Shown here piece after piece: positions 33,889 through 41,777 of a DNA stretch of 64,000 bases; the first letter of the stretch is position 1, and each line of letters starts with the position of its first letter. Origin of the DNA: Rhodoblastus sp. GTDB taxonomy: Bacteria; Pseudomonadota; Alphaproteobacteria; Rhizobiales; Beijerinckiaceae. Location of the stretch: assembly GCF_019449565.1 (NCBI RefSeq), contig NZ_JAGRPM010000013.1, forward strand, positions 1 to 64,000, in the 5' to 3' direction. The translations under genes were made by a program, and so were the position numbers. The notes beneath the pieces are model-generated. The model was not told where the DNA came from. It was given only the letters and a program-made list of their open reading frames with translations, and did not search any database.

Positions 33889-34166
33889 CGCTTCCCAAGA
33901 TGCTGATTTAACAACAGTTTCAGCCATAGACGCACAAGGCTTGCGACTCCGGCGGCCCTTTGCAAAACGGGCTTATCTTTAGGGGGTGAGGATAGCCTTC
34001 GAAAGGTATCGACTCCGCGTCGCGTGTAAATCGGCGTCGACCTTCATCGGTTCGCATCGGTCGCTCGACTACGCTCAATTGGATGGCTCGCCAGGCCCGC
34101 CAAAATGCTTCCGCAGAGGTTACGCCCATGTTTTAATATGGGGACGATATCTGCGATGAACGCGCA

Positions 34167-34490
34167 ATGATCCTTTGCTCCTGCAATATGCTCACCGACC
34201 GGGACGTAATGGCGAGCGCCAAGCCCTGTGGGCGCCGCGCTGACCGGGCGCGCGACGTGTTCCACAGCAAGGGCTGCCAGCCCAAATGTGGCCGCTGCAT
34301 CAAAAACATTCACGCCATGTGCAACCGCGAATGCGCCAAGCTCGCCGTCTCCCTCTCTCCCCCCTACGGGGGCGGGGACTCGCTATCGCCACCGAATGAC
34401 GCGCGTGCCTTAGACCTTGCCTCGAGCGATCAATCCGCCCGCTCAACTGTTCAGGATTTCGTCCATCCGGACATCAAGGCTGGATTTTAA
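34167..34490 (+). CDS. Bacterioferritin-associated ferredoxin-like [2Fe-2S] protein
   Basis: 107 aa. The start 'MILCSCNMLTDRDV' and 'SKGCQPKCGRCIKNIHAM' reproduce the CxC ... CxxxCxxC layout of Bfd-type ferredoxins (the four cluster Cys and their spacing near 30 residues). Bfd releases iron from bacterioferritin. From about residue 60 the sequence departs from the family: 45 extra residues rich in Ser, Pro and Asp, perhaps the result of a frameshift past the normal stop. The gene is in the lower-GC segment after tRNA-Val; bases 33889-34166 hold no gene. Convergent with the cytochrome c gene, with overlapping stop codons. Confidence 0.7.
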   Translation: MILCSCNMLTDRDVMASAKPCGRRADRARDVFHSKGCQPKCGRCIKNIHAMCNRECAKLAVSLSPPYGGGDSLSPPNDARALDLASSDQSARSTVQDFVHPDIKAGF

Positions 34491-34810
34491 TGCAAGCTGA
34501 GAATGTATGCGATAATGTCATCCCGCTGTTTGTCCGCGAGCATGAACATCGGCATCCCCGCATGCGGCGTCGTTAGAGCCACCAATAACGCGGTCCGCGT
34601 CATTCCGGGGGTGGCGGCAAGTTTGACGAATGTCGGCGCTTGCGCGTTGGGGGATCGATCCTGTCCGACGACCGTCGCGTGACATTCCGCGCAAACCTGT
34701 TGCGCTACGGCGAGGCCTTCCTTTGGCTCGCCTACAGCTTGGGCGTTGGCGCTGCTAACTGCGGCAGCGAGTGTCAGAGCGATTGCAAAACAAGATGTGA
34801 ACTTCGTCAC
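34487..34810 (-). CDS. Small class I cytochrome c
   Basis: 107 aa. Signal peptide 'CFAIALTLAAAVSSANAQA', then the haem motif CAECH in 'AQQVCAECHATVVGQ', and a distal Met probably in 'HAGMPMFMLAD' with the final helix 'QRDDIIAYILSLH'. A periplasmic electron carrier. It lies in the segment between tRNA-Val and its imperfect copy, upstream of a small membrane protein that may be co-transcribed. Confidence 0.92.
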   Translation of the reverse strand: MTKFTSCFAIALTLAAAVSSANAQAVGEPKEGLAVAQQVCAECHATVVGQDRSPNAQAPTFVKLAATPGMTRTALLVALTTPHAGMPMFMLADKQRDDIIAYILSLH

Positions 34811-34827
34811 GGGTTAGCTCCCACCGT

Positions 34828-35016
34828 TTACGGCACAGAGGCATCGCCGCCAAGCAGCGGATACACTCGGGACACAATCGACCCCAAACAGACCAGTACC
34901 ACCAGCAGTTTGAGAAGCTGCGCCAGCCGCGCTTCGGTGCAGAATTTATCGATGACCCAGAACAAGATCGCGCCAACGACGACGGTAATCAGGATGCCAA
35001 TTACAAGCGTGATCAC
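34828..35016 (-). CDS. Small membrane protein (Thivi_2564-like)
   Basis: 62 aa from a GTG at 35016, with a strong ribosome site (aggagg, 8 nt upstream). Two hydrophobic helices ('VIGILITVVVGAILFWVIDKF' shortened here, and 'LLKLLVVLVCLGSIVSRVYP') resemble small two-helix membrane proteins of the Thivi_2564 type. Function unknown. Same direction as the cytochrome c gene 17 bp downstream, so they probably form an operon. Confidence 0.65.
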   Translation of the reverse strand: MITLVIGILITVVVGAILFWVIDKFCTEARLAQLLKLLVVLVCLGSIVSRVYPLLGGDASVP

Positions 35017-35309
35017 AATGATCTCCTCCTGTCACAGCGGCAATATTTTCAAGACTACCATTGCCCCGGTCTATTGACGAGCTAAGGATTGATCAGAAGC
35101 GAAATAGCGTCGAGGCGCGTGACCACGATTAAGGGTGGGTCATCTATCTATTTCGCGTGTGAAGCTGCGGCCAGCGGAATGTGTTGTCCTTGGTTGGACG
35201 CCGAAACGAGAATCGAACCGGATGCGCGGTTTCACGACGACATTTCGCGGTTCGTTGATGAAATTGGCGACCGTCTCGTAATTGCCACTTGATGTCTCGG
35301 ACTGGGTCA

Positions 35310-35397
35310 TAGGAGACGGCGCGCGCCGAAGCGTTTAAAGGAGGAGGGCATCAAGAGCTTTTTCGAAGGCGCAGCGGAGAACGGCGCGCTGCATTAG
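35310..35397 (+). pseudogene. Decayed C-terminal copy of the adjacent 85-aa gene
   Basis: The last 20 codons read KEEGIKSFFEGAAENGALH and stop, closely matching the end of the downstream gene (KDEGIKSFSEGGVAKSAMH). Further upstream the match continues in DNA (gccgaagcg...) but with a deletion of several bases, so the reading frame is broken. It is a tandem duplicate reduced to its 3' end. The rest of 35017-35309 holds no gene I can support; one 67-codon frame (35089-35292) has no visible family features. Confidence 0.6.
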
Positions 35398-35454
35398 GGG
35401 CCAGCCTCGTCTCCGTGCTATCAAACCGCCGCCCAACTGCTGAGGATTTTGCCG

Positions 35455-35712
35455 ATGCCAGAACCAAAGCTCATCGACTCCCCGCTTTCGCGCACCGTTG
35501 AAGAAGACGGTGAGAAGGTCGAAATTTTCATTTATCGTCTCGAAGATGCGGAATGGGCGCTTGAGATTGTCGCCAGCGACGGTTGCTCTACAGTTTGGGA
35601 AGAGCCGTTTGCGTCTGATGAAGAAGCCCTCGCCGAAGCATTGAGCGCCATCAAGGACGAAGGCATCAAAAGCTTTTCGGAAGGTGGGGTGGCGAAGAGC
35701 GCGATGCATTAG
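35455..35712 (+). CDS. Small conserved acidic protein (85 aa)
   Basis: 85 aa from the ATG at 35455. The layout 'VEIFIYRLEDAEWALEIVASDGCSTVWEEPFASDEEALAEAL' with 'IKDEGIKSF' resembles a family of short alphaproteobacterial hypothetical proteins (beta strand, Trp-Glu-Glu-Pro-Phe motif, then a helix). Function unknown. A decayed copy of its 3' end lies just upstream. Confidence 0.7.
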   Translation: MPEPKLIDSPLSRTVEEDGEKVEIFIYRLEDAEWALEIVASDGCSTVWEEPFASDEEALAEALSAIKDEGIKSFSEGGVAKSAMH

Positions 35713-36032
35713 AACGCGACTGGTCGAGCGCCCGCCTTCCAGAATTCCTCGATCTCGGCATTCTCGGTCCAGAGTGGCGATGGCGGGAGATAGGAAGTCG
35801 GCAGTAATTTCACTTTCCGGCTGCGGCCCCCGCCGCCCCGACCCTCGCATTCCCTATTCAGCCAAGATCGCCTGGGTCCTGGCATGATCTCCTTGATCCG
35901 ATAGACGGTCGGTGTGGACCACCCATCGTCTTCGAGATGACTGACGGGCCAGCGATGCGAATGATCCTTATATCGCCGACCATTTTCCCCGGCGACCCAT
36001 TTCCCATCAGCGTTTTGATCCGGGACGCTCAA
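35709..36032 (-). CDS. Doubtful reading frame, unknown protein
   Basis: 107 codons. It lies in a gap of 350 bp between the 85-aa protein and gph, contains many Trp, Arg and His residues and overlaps the end of its convergent neighbour by 4 bp. The frame runs through the imperfect tRNA copy at 35963-35983, so it may be a chance opening in island-border DNA. I list it because nothing else explains the gap. Confidence 0.25.
   Translation of the reverse strand: MSVPDQNADGKWVAGENGRRYKDHSHRWPVSHLEDDGWSTPTVYRIKEIMPGPRRSWLNRECEGRGGGGRSRKVKLLPTSYLPPSPLWTENAEIEEFWKAGARPVAF
35963..35983. repeat. attR-like imperfect copy of the tRNA-Val 3' end
   Basis: Matches 33868-33888 at 19 of 21 positions (c to t and c to g changes). 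Together the two copies bound a 2.1-kb segment whose GC content looks lower than its surroundings. Confidence 0.45.
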
Positions 36033-36065
36033 GCGCCCAGCGCTCGTCGCCCAAGCATCCCGCGC

Positions 36066-36743
36066 TCAATAAAACTCCGCCGCAGCCGCGGCCAGTTCGG
36101 AGAAATGCGATATGATCCGGTCGGGGCCATATTCGATCACCGGGCGGTCGGTATAGCCGAAATCCACCGCGATGGAGGGCACGCCCGCCGCGCGCGCGGT
36201 GGCGATGTCGGTTTTGGAATCGCCGATCATGATGGCGCGGCCGGGCGCGCCGCCGGCGGCCTCGATGGTGCGCAGCAGGGGCGTCGGGTCCGGCTTGGCG
36301 ACGCCAAAAGTGTCCTGGCCGCAGATGAAAGCGAAGCGGTCGGCGATGCCGAGCTTTTCCAGCAACAGCTTGGCCGGACGCTCGATCTTGTTGGTGCAGA
36401 CCGCGAAAAAGCCGCCGCGCGCGGCCAGCGCGTCGAGCGCCTCGACCACGCCCGGATAGAGCCGGCTGTCGTCGGCAATGCGCGTTTCATAATGCGCGAG
36501 AAACCGCTGAAACATGTCTTCCAGCCGTTGCGGCGACACGGTCTCGTCCTGCGCCGCAAGGGCGCGCACGATCAGGGCGCGCGCTCCGGCGCCGAGCAGA
36601 GAGCGGGCGTCGTCCAGCGGCGTGGCGGCGAAGCCCTCCTGAACCATGATGTAATCCAGCGTTCCCATGAGATCGCCGGCCGTATCGGCCAGGGTGCCGT
36701 CGAGATCGAACACGTGAAGCATGCTGTCGTACGTCGGGACCAT
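36066..36743 (-). CDS. gph: HAD-family phosphoglycolate phosphatase-like
   Basis: 225 aa. HAD motifs: I 'VFDLDGTLADT', II 'FAVCTNK', III Lys in 'FGVAKPDPTPLL' and IV 'AIMIGDSKTDIATARAAG'. The helical cap sits between motifs I and II (residues ~25-90). Size and sequence fit the Gph/PGP subfamily, which dephosphorylates 2-phosphoglycolate, a by-product of DNA repair or of RuBisCO; other HAD substrates are possible. Stands alone between the island border and a divergent exported protein. Confidence 0.87.
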   Translation of the reverse strand: MVPTYDSMLHVFDLDGTLADTAGDLMGTLDYIMVQEGFAATPLDDARSLLGAGARALIVRALAAQDETVSPQRLEDMFQRFLAHYETRIADDSRLYPGVVEALDALAARGGFFAVCTNKIERPAKLLLEKLGIADRFAFICGQDTFGVAKPDPTPLLRTIEAAGGAPGRAIMIGDSKTDIATARAAGVPSIAVDFGYTDRPVIEYGPDRIISHFSELAAAAAEFY

Positions 36744-36890
36744 GCAATTTCTCCTGTCGCAAGGCAGGGCTATAATGGCTCAGGCTCGCGATGTCATGGC
36801 CAAAGGCTCGCCGGGGGGCCAACATGATAGATTCCTGAGAGGGACAAGGTGATTCGCCCGTCGCGGCGAATGATGGGGAAGGGAAAGACG

Positions 36891-37244
36891 ATGCTGCGTT
36901 GGATGCTTCCGCTCTTGCTCGCGACGACGGGCGCCGCGCAGGCCGCGAGTTACGATTTTCTCGCCGCGCCGCAGGTCGATCTCAACCGCGTCTATCGCAT
37001 CGACAAGGCCACGGGCGAGGTCGGCGCCTGCCAATATGGCCTCAAGGACGGCGGCTCGGTCGGCGTTACGCTCTGCTACCCGCCCGGCGAAGGCGCGGGC
37101 GCGCAGCCGCCGAGCGAATATGGCCTGATCGCCTCGCGCCATGAAAAAGAGGGCGGCGTGTTCCGGGTCGACCAGCGCACCGGCGCCATGTCGATCTGTT
37201 ACGTGCTCAATGAGACCGTAGTCTGCACGCCGCAGGCCAAATGA
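36891..37244 (+). CDS. Small exported protein
   Basis: 117 aa from the ATG at 36891. A short signal peptide ('MLRWMLPLLLATTGAAQA') precedes a mature part with two similar halves: 'NRVYRIDKATGEVGACQYG' and 'GVFRVDQRTGAMSICYVLN', each with a (V/R)-(Y/F)-R-(I/V)-D-x2-T-G motif and a Cys, suggesting an internal repeat that could form a small beta sandwich. Family not recognised. Its stop overlaps the start of the next gene (ATGATG), so they are coupled. Confidence 0.75.
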   Translation: MLRWMLPLLLATTGAAQAASYDFLAAPQVDLNRVYRIDKATGEVGACQYGLKDGGSVGVTLCYPPGEGAGAQPPSEYGLIASRHEKEGGVFRVDQRTGAMSICYVLNETVVCTPQAK

Positions 37245-37480
37245 TGGATGCGCTGACGCTTTTTGGCCTGTTCGCGGTCAGCGCCATGCTTATCTTCTAT
37301 GCGCTGGAGCCGCGCGGGGCGATCTATATTCTGGGCTTCGCCGCTGCTTGCGCGCTCGGGTCGGCCTATGGCTTTCTGCAGGGCGCGTGGCCGTTCGGAC
37401 TTGTCGAGGGGATCTGGTCCGTGGTGGCGCTGCGGCGTTACCTTCAGGCCCGGAAAGGAGCGGAAAATGCAGCTCAATGA
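37241..37480 (+). CDS. Small membrane protein
   Basis: 79 aa with two to three hydrophobic segments ('LFGLFAVSAMLIFYAL', 'AIYILGFAAACALGSAYGFL') and a basic C-terminus ('ALRRYLQARKGAENAAQ'). Resembles short alphaproteobacterial membrane proteins of unknown function. Overlaps the exported-protein gene upstream and the gabD start downstream (14 bp), so the three are one transcript. Confidence 0.72.
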   Translation: MMDALTLFGLFAVSAMLIFYALEPRGAIYILGFAAACALGSAYGFLQGAWPFGLVEGIWSVVALRRYLQARKGAENAAQ

Positions 37481-38915
37481 TCCGACCCTGCTGAAGACGC
37501 AAATGCTGCTCGGCGGCGTTTTTCGCGGCGCGGGCGAGATCGCGATCAGGAACCCCGCCACCGGCGTCTTGCTCGCGCAGGTTCCGAACGGCGGCGCGGC
37601 TGAGGCGACCGAGGCGGTCGAGATCGCGGCCCGCGCGCAAAAGATCTGGGCGGCGCTGACCGCCAAGCAGCGCGGCGCGGTGTTGCGAAAATGGTTCGAC
37701 CTGATCCTCGCCGCGCGCGAGGATCTCGCGCTCATCATGACCAGCGAACAAGGCAAGCCGCTGGCCGAGGCGCGCGGCGAGATCGACTATGCCGCGAGCT
37801 TCATCGAATTCTACGCCGAAGAGGCCAAGCGCATCTATGGCGAGACCATTCCCTCGCCCTGGCCGGACGCGCGGATTCTCACCCTGCGCCAGCCGATCGG
37901 CGTGATGACGGCGATCACGCCGTGGAATTTCCCCGCTGCCATGATCACGCGCAAATGCGCCCCGGCTCTGGCGGCGGGTTGCGCCTGCGTGGTCAAGCCC
38001 GCGCTCGAGACGCCGCTGACGGCGCTGGCTTTGGGAGAACTGGCGGTCCGCGCGGGCCTGCCGCCGGGCGTGCTCAATATCGTCACCGGCGACGCTACGG
38101 CGATCGGCAAGGTGTTCTGCGAACATCCGGCGGTGCGCTTCGTCGGCTTCACCGGATCGACGCCGGTTGGCAAGCTGTTGATGCGGCAGGCGGCTTCGGG
38201 CGTTAAGAAGGTCGGGCTGGAGCTGGGCGGCAATGCGCCCTTCATCGTGTTCGAGGACGCCGATCTCGACGCGGCGGTCGCGGGCGCGATGGTGTCGAAA
38301 TACCGCAATATGGGCCAGACTTGCGTCTGCGCCAATCGGATTTATGTGCAGGAAGGCGTCTACGACGCCTTCGCGGCGAAGCTGGCCGAGGCGGTGAGCA
38401 GGCTGAAGGTCGGCGACGGCGTGGCGGAGGGCGTGCAGCAGGGGCCGCTGATCACGCTCAAGGCGCTCGACAAGGTCGAAGCTCATATCGCCGATGCGCT
38501 GTCCAAGGGCGCGCGGGTCCTGATCGGCGGCCATCGGCATGAGCTTGGCGGCAATTTCTTCCAGCCGACGGTGCTGGCCGATGTGACCGCTGAAATGGCC
38601 GTCGCGCGGGAAGAAACCTTCGGGCCGGTCGCGCCTCTGTTCCGTTTCAAGGACGAGGCGGATGTGATCGCACAGGCCAACGCCACCCAATATGGCCTCG
38701 CCGCCTATTTCTATGCGCGCGATCTCGGCCGGGTCTTCCGCGTCGCGGAGGCGCTGGAATATGGCATGGTCGCGGTCAATTCCGGCATCCTCTCAACCGA
38801 AGTCGCGCCCTTCGGCGGCGTGAAGGAGTCGGGCGTCGGCCGCGAGGGTTCACGCCACGGGATCGAGGAATTCGTCGAGATCAAATATGTGCTGCTGGGG
38901 GGGCTGGGGGCATGA
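37467..38915 (+). CDS. gabD: NAD(P)-dependent succinate-semialdehyde dehydrogenase
   Basis: 482 aa from the ATG at 37467 (aaggag upstream). Aldehyde-dehydrogenase signatures: 'TPWNFPAAMITRKCAPALAAGC', the glycine motif 'FTGSTPVGKLLM', the Glu in 'LELGGNAPFIVFEDA' and the catalytic Cys in 'NMGQTCVCANRIYV'. The sequence is closest to GabD, which oxidises succinate semialdehyde to succinate. Overlaps its upstream and downstream neighbours. Confidence 0.93.
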   Translation: MQLNDPTLLKTQMLLGGVFRGAGEIAIRNPATGVLLAQVPNGGAAEATEAVEIAARAQKIWAALTAKQRGAVLRKWFDLILAAREDLALIMTSEQGKPLAEARGEIDYAASFIEFYAEEAKRIYGETIPSPWPDARILTLRQPIGVMTAITPWNFPAAMITRKCAPALAAGCACVVKPALETPLTALALGELAVRAGLPPGVLNIVTGDATAIGKVFCEHPAVRFVGFTGSTPVGKLLMRQAASGVKKVGLELGGNAPFIVFEDADLDAAVAGAMVSKYRNMGQTCVCANRIYVQEGVYDAFAAKLAEAVSRLKVGDGVAEGVQQGPLITLKALDKVEAHIADALSKGARVLIGGHRHELGGNFFQPTVLADVTAEMAVAREETFGPVAPLFRFKDEADVIAQANATQYGLAAYFYARDLGRVFRVAEALEYGMVAVNSGILSTEVAPFGGVKESGVGREGSRHGIEEFVEIKYVLLGGLGA

Positions 38916-39628
38916 GCGCCGGATGGCATTATGCCGAGAACGGGAGCGTGATCGGTCCGGTGAGCGCCGCCGAAATCCGCAAGCGTATCCTTCTGACGAC
39001 CGGCCTGCCGCATTTCGTCTGGAAGGCGGGAATGCCGGATTGGGTCGAGGCGCGGAACGTCGCGGAATTCGCGCATATCTTCGCGGTGGACGCGGTCTCG
39101 CCGCGCGATGGCGCCGCTGGCTGGAAACGAGTTGTGGTTTCGCCGGCCAAGCGCGCGGAGCTGGCGCGACGCGCGCGGCATGAGCTCTATGAATTCCTGG
39201 CGATTGCGGCCTATCTCTGGGTCTGTTTCGGCGCGCTTGTCCTCTATAAGGCGACTGTATTGCGCAGCGTTGGGGTCGAATTCGCGCCCATTGGCCTGGC
39301 GGTCGTCAAGGCGCTGATTTCGGCCAAGTTCATCATGCTGCTTGAGGCTCTCAAGCTTGGCGGGCGCGGGAAGCGCGAGGGCGTCCCCTTCGCGGCGATT
39401 TTGCGAAAATCATCCGTCTTCACCGTTTTCCTGATCGTTCTGACAGTGATCGAGGAATTGATAGTCGGCCATCTGCACGGCAAGGAGCGCGGCGAGATTC
39501 TGGCGGAAATGGCTGGCGGGACGTTGCCGCAGGCTCTGAGCGTCGGCCTGTTGATCTTCCTGATCATGATCCCTTATTTCGCCTATCGGGAATCGGGCGT
39601 CAGCCTCTGGAAGGCCTCCGAAAGCTGA
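38912..39628 (+). CDS. GYF_2 (DUF4339) membrane protein
   Basis: 238 aa. Residues 1-50 are a GYF_2-type domain ('WHYAENGSVIGPVSAAEIRKRI', 'FVWKAGMPDWVEA'), thought to bind proteins or peptides. The rest has four hydrophobic segments ('FLAIAAYLWVCFGALVLYKA', 'VFTVFLIVLTVIEELIVG', 'SVGLLIFLIMIPYFAYRE'). Function unknown. Translationally coupled to gabD by a 4-bp overlap. Confidence 0.83.
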   Translation: MSAGWHYAENGSVIGPVSAAEIRKRILLTTGLPHFVWKAGMPDWVEARNVAEFAHIFAVDAVSPRDGAAGWKRVVVSPAKRAELARRARHELYEFLAIAAYLWVCFGALVLYKATVLRSVGVEFAPIGLAVVKALISAKFIMLLEALKLGGRGKREGVPFAAILRKSSVFTVFLIVLTVIEELIVGHLHGKERGEILAEMAGGTLPQALSVGLLIFLIMIPYFAYRESGVSLWKASES

Positions 39629-39668
39629 GCCATGCCGGAACCGCGTCCGCTTAAACAATCGCGTCCGC

Positions 39669-40355
39669 TCACACGATCTTCGTGCGCACCTCGCCCACGT
39701 CCGCGATTTCGCCGACCAGGACATCGCCCCGCTCCAACGGACCGACGCCCGACGGCGTGCCCGTAAAAATCAGGTCGCCCGGCGCCAAAGCGACATAGGT
39801 CGAGAGCGCGGCGATGATTTCGGGCACGGACCAGATCAGGTCGGAAAGATCGCCGTCCTGGGTCACTTTTCCATTGACCTTGAGAACAATGCGTCCGGCC
39901 TTGGGGTGGCCGATCTGCGCCGCCGGCTGGATGAGGCCGAGCGGGGCGGAAAAGTCGAAGCCCTTGCTCATGTCCCAGGGCTTGCGGTTTTCGCGCGCCT
40001 GCGCCTGAAGATCGCGCCGCGTCAGGTCGAGTCCGGCGGCATAGCCGAAGATATGCGCGAGCGCCTCGTCGGCGGGAATTTGCGCGCCGCCGGTCCCGAT
40101 CGCGACGACCAGCTCGATCTCGTGGTGGAGATTATGGGTCAGGCTGGGGTAGGGCGCATCGGCTCCGTCGATGACGAGCGAATCCGCGGGCTTGGTGAAG
40201 AAGAATGGCGGCTCGCGCGTCGGGTCTCCTCCCATTTCGCGGGCATGGGCGGCATAGTTCTGGCCGACGCAGAAAATGCGCCGCACCGGAAACAGTTTTT
40301 CGCCCGCGACTGGGGCCGCGGCCCGTGGCGGCGCGGCAAAGACATATTCGCTCAT
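39669..40355 (-). CDS. Fumarylacetoacetate hydrolase-family protein
   Basis: 228 aa. FAH fold: 'IFCVGQNYAAHAREMGGDPT', 'PPFFFTKPADSLVID', 'HHEIELVVAIG' and 'IFTGTPSGVGPLERGDVLV'. The metal-binding acidic residues of the family (ExE ... D) are visible. Members hydrolyse or decarboxylate acylpyruvates and related aromatic breakdown products; the exact substrate cannot be told. Downstream of an MFS transporter gene in the same direction (16 bp gap), so they may form an operon. Confidence 0.9.
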   Translation of the reverse strand: MSEYVFAAPPRAAAPVAGEKLFPVRRIFCVGQNYAAHAREMGGDPTREPPFFFTKPADSLVIDGADAPYPSLTHNLHHEIELVVAIGTGGAQIPADEALAHIFGYAAGLDLTRRDLQAQARENRKPWDMSKGFDFSAPLGLIQPAAQIGHPKAGRIVLKVNGKVTQDGDLSDLIWSVPEIIAALSTYVALAPGDLIFTGTPSGVGPLERGDVLVGEIADVGEVRTKIV

Positions 40356-40371
40356 GTTTTCCTCCGAGGAA

Positions 40372-41592
40372 TCATTCGGCCGGTTGCGGGACCGGCTCGG
40401 CCGGCGCCTCGACGATCGGCAGGTTGAGCAGGGCCGAGATCACCCCCAGCGCGATGGAGAGCAGCCAGACCGGCTGATAGGTCCCGAAACTTTCACGAAA
40501 CCAGCCGCCGAGCAACACGCCAAGAAAGCCTCCGACCTGATGCGAGAAAAAGGCGAAACCGTAAAGCATCGACATGTTTCGCGCGCCGAACATCTGGCCG
40601 ATCAGCGAGGAGGTCGGCGGCACGGTCGATAGCCAGAGCAGTCCAGTGACGGCGCCGAACAGCAGCGCGGACGTCGGGCTGGGAGGCAGGGCGATGAAGA
40701 TGGCGGTGGCCACGGCGCGGGAGAGATAGATCGCCGAGAGGATGAATCGGCGCGGGATCCACATGCCGAGCCAGCCCGACAGCAGCGAGCCGAAAATATT
40801 GAAGGCGCCGACGAGCGCGATGGCCCAATAGCCGACCACCGGCGAGAGGCCGCTTTCCACGATATAGCGCTGGAAATGGACGGTGATGAAGGCGAGCTGA
40901 AAGCCGCAGGTGAAGAAGCCGAGCACCAGCAGCACATAGGAGTTATGCTTCAAGGCATGGCGGAAGGTCGCGCCCTGGCTTGCCTGCGGCGTGAAGGCGG
41001 CGGGCGGGCTGGCCAGGGCTAGCGACAGCGGCACGATCGGCAGGATCAGGGCCGCGAAAGCCAGGGACGCGCCTTCCCAGCCGAAACGCTCGATCAGCGC
41101 GCCGGCGAGCGGCGAAAACAGGAACTGGCCGAACGAGCCTGCGGCCGTCGCGGCGCCGAAGGCGTAGCTCAGCCGCTCGGGAGGCAGCAGCTTGGCGAAG
41201 GAGCCCAGCACCAGATTGAACGAGGCGCCGGAAAGGCCAAAGCCGATCAGTACGCCGGCGCCGAGTTCGAAGCCCAGCGACGAATTGGCCTGGGCCATCA
41301 GGGCGAGCCCGGCGGCATAGAGCAAGGCGCCCGCGATCAGCACATATTTCGAGCCATAGCGGTCGGCGAGCGCGCCGGCGAAGGGCTGGCCGACGCCCCA
41401 CAGCAGGTTCTGAGCGGCGAGCGCGAAGGAGAAGGCCTCAGTTCCCCAGGGGCGCGAGGCGAATACCGGCAGCTGGAAGGCGCCCATCACCGAGCGCGGG
41501 CCAAAGGAGAGCATGGCGACGAGACAGCCCGCCAGCACGATGGCGACCGCCGACAGTCCGGATGATTTGCTTTGCGCCCCAGCCTGGCTCAA
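40372..41592 (-). CDS. MFS transporter
   Basis: 406 aa, about twelve transmembrane segments. The loop 2-3 signature reads 'GALADRYGSKYVLIAGALLY', the MFS (G)xxxDRxGxR pattern. The layout resembles the oxalate/formate-antiporter-like OFA or nitrate-type MFS groups, but the substrate is unknown. In an apparent operon with the downstream FAH-family hydrolase, it could import that enzyme's substrate, which is inference. Confidence 0.88.
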   Translation of the reverse strand: MSQAGAQSKSSGLSAVAIVLAGCLVAMLSFGPRSVMGAFQLPVFASRPWGTEAFSFALAAQNLLWGVGQPFAGALADRYGSKYVLIAGALLYAAGLALMAQANSSLGFELGAGVLIGFGLSGASFNLVLGSFAKLLPPERLSYAFGAATAAGSFGQFLFSPLAGALIERFGWEGASLAFAALILPIVPLSLALASPPAAFTPQASQGATFRHALKHNSYVLLVLGFFTCGFQLAFITVHFQRYIVESGLSPVVGYWAIALVGAFNIFGSLLSGWLGMWIPRRFILSAIYLSRAVATAIFIALPPSPTSALLFGAVTGLLWLSTVPPTSSLIGQMFGARNMSMLYGFAFFSHQVGGFLGVLLGGWFRESFGTYQPVWLLSIALGVISALLNLPIVEAPAEPVPQPAE

Positions 41593-41777
41593 CTTTAACG
41601 CTCCATCTTGGCGTCCTGCGCCGCGCTTCCTGTCGGAAAACTAGCATGACGCGCGCGAGCCGTCCTTGTGGCCATGCAAGTGGGTCTCGGCGGATTTGTC
41701 GAGCATTTGCCTCAGCCAAAAGGTCATAGAACAGTCGCGGCTCTGGAGTGATATGTCTTTCCCGCCCGAGGATTCTC

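Noticed and set aside
34044..34313. 89-codon minus-strand frame opposite the Bfd-like gene
   Set aside because: The plus strand carries the conserved four-Cys ferredoxin pattern; the minus frame looks like a shadow.
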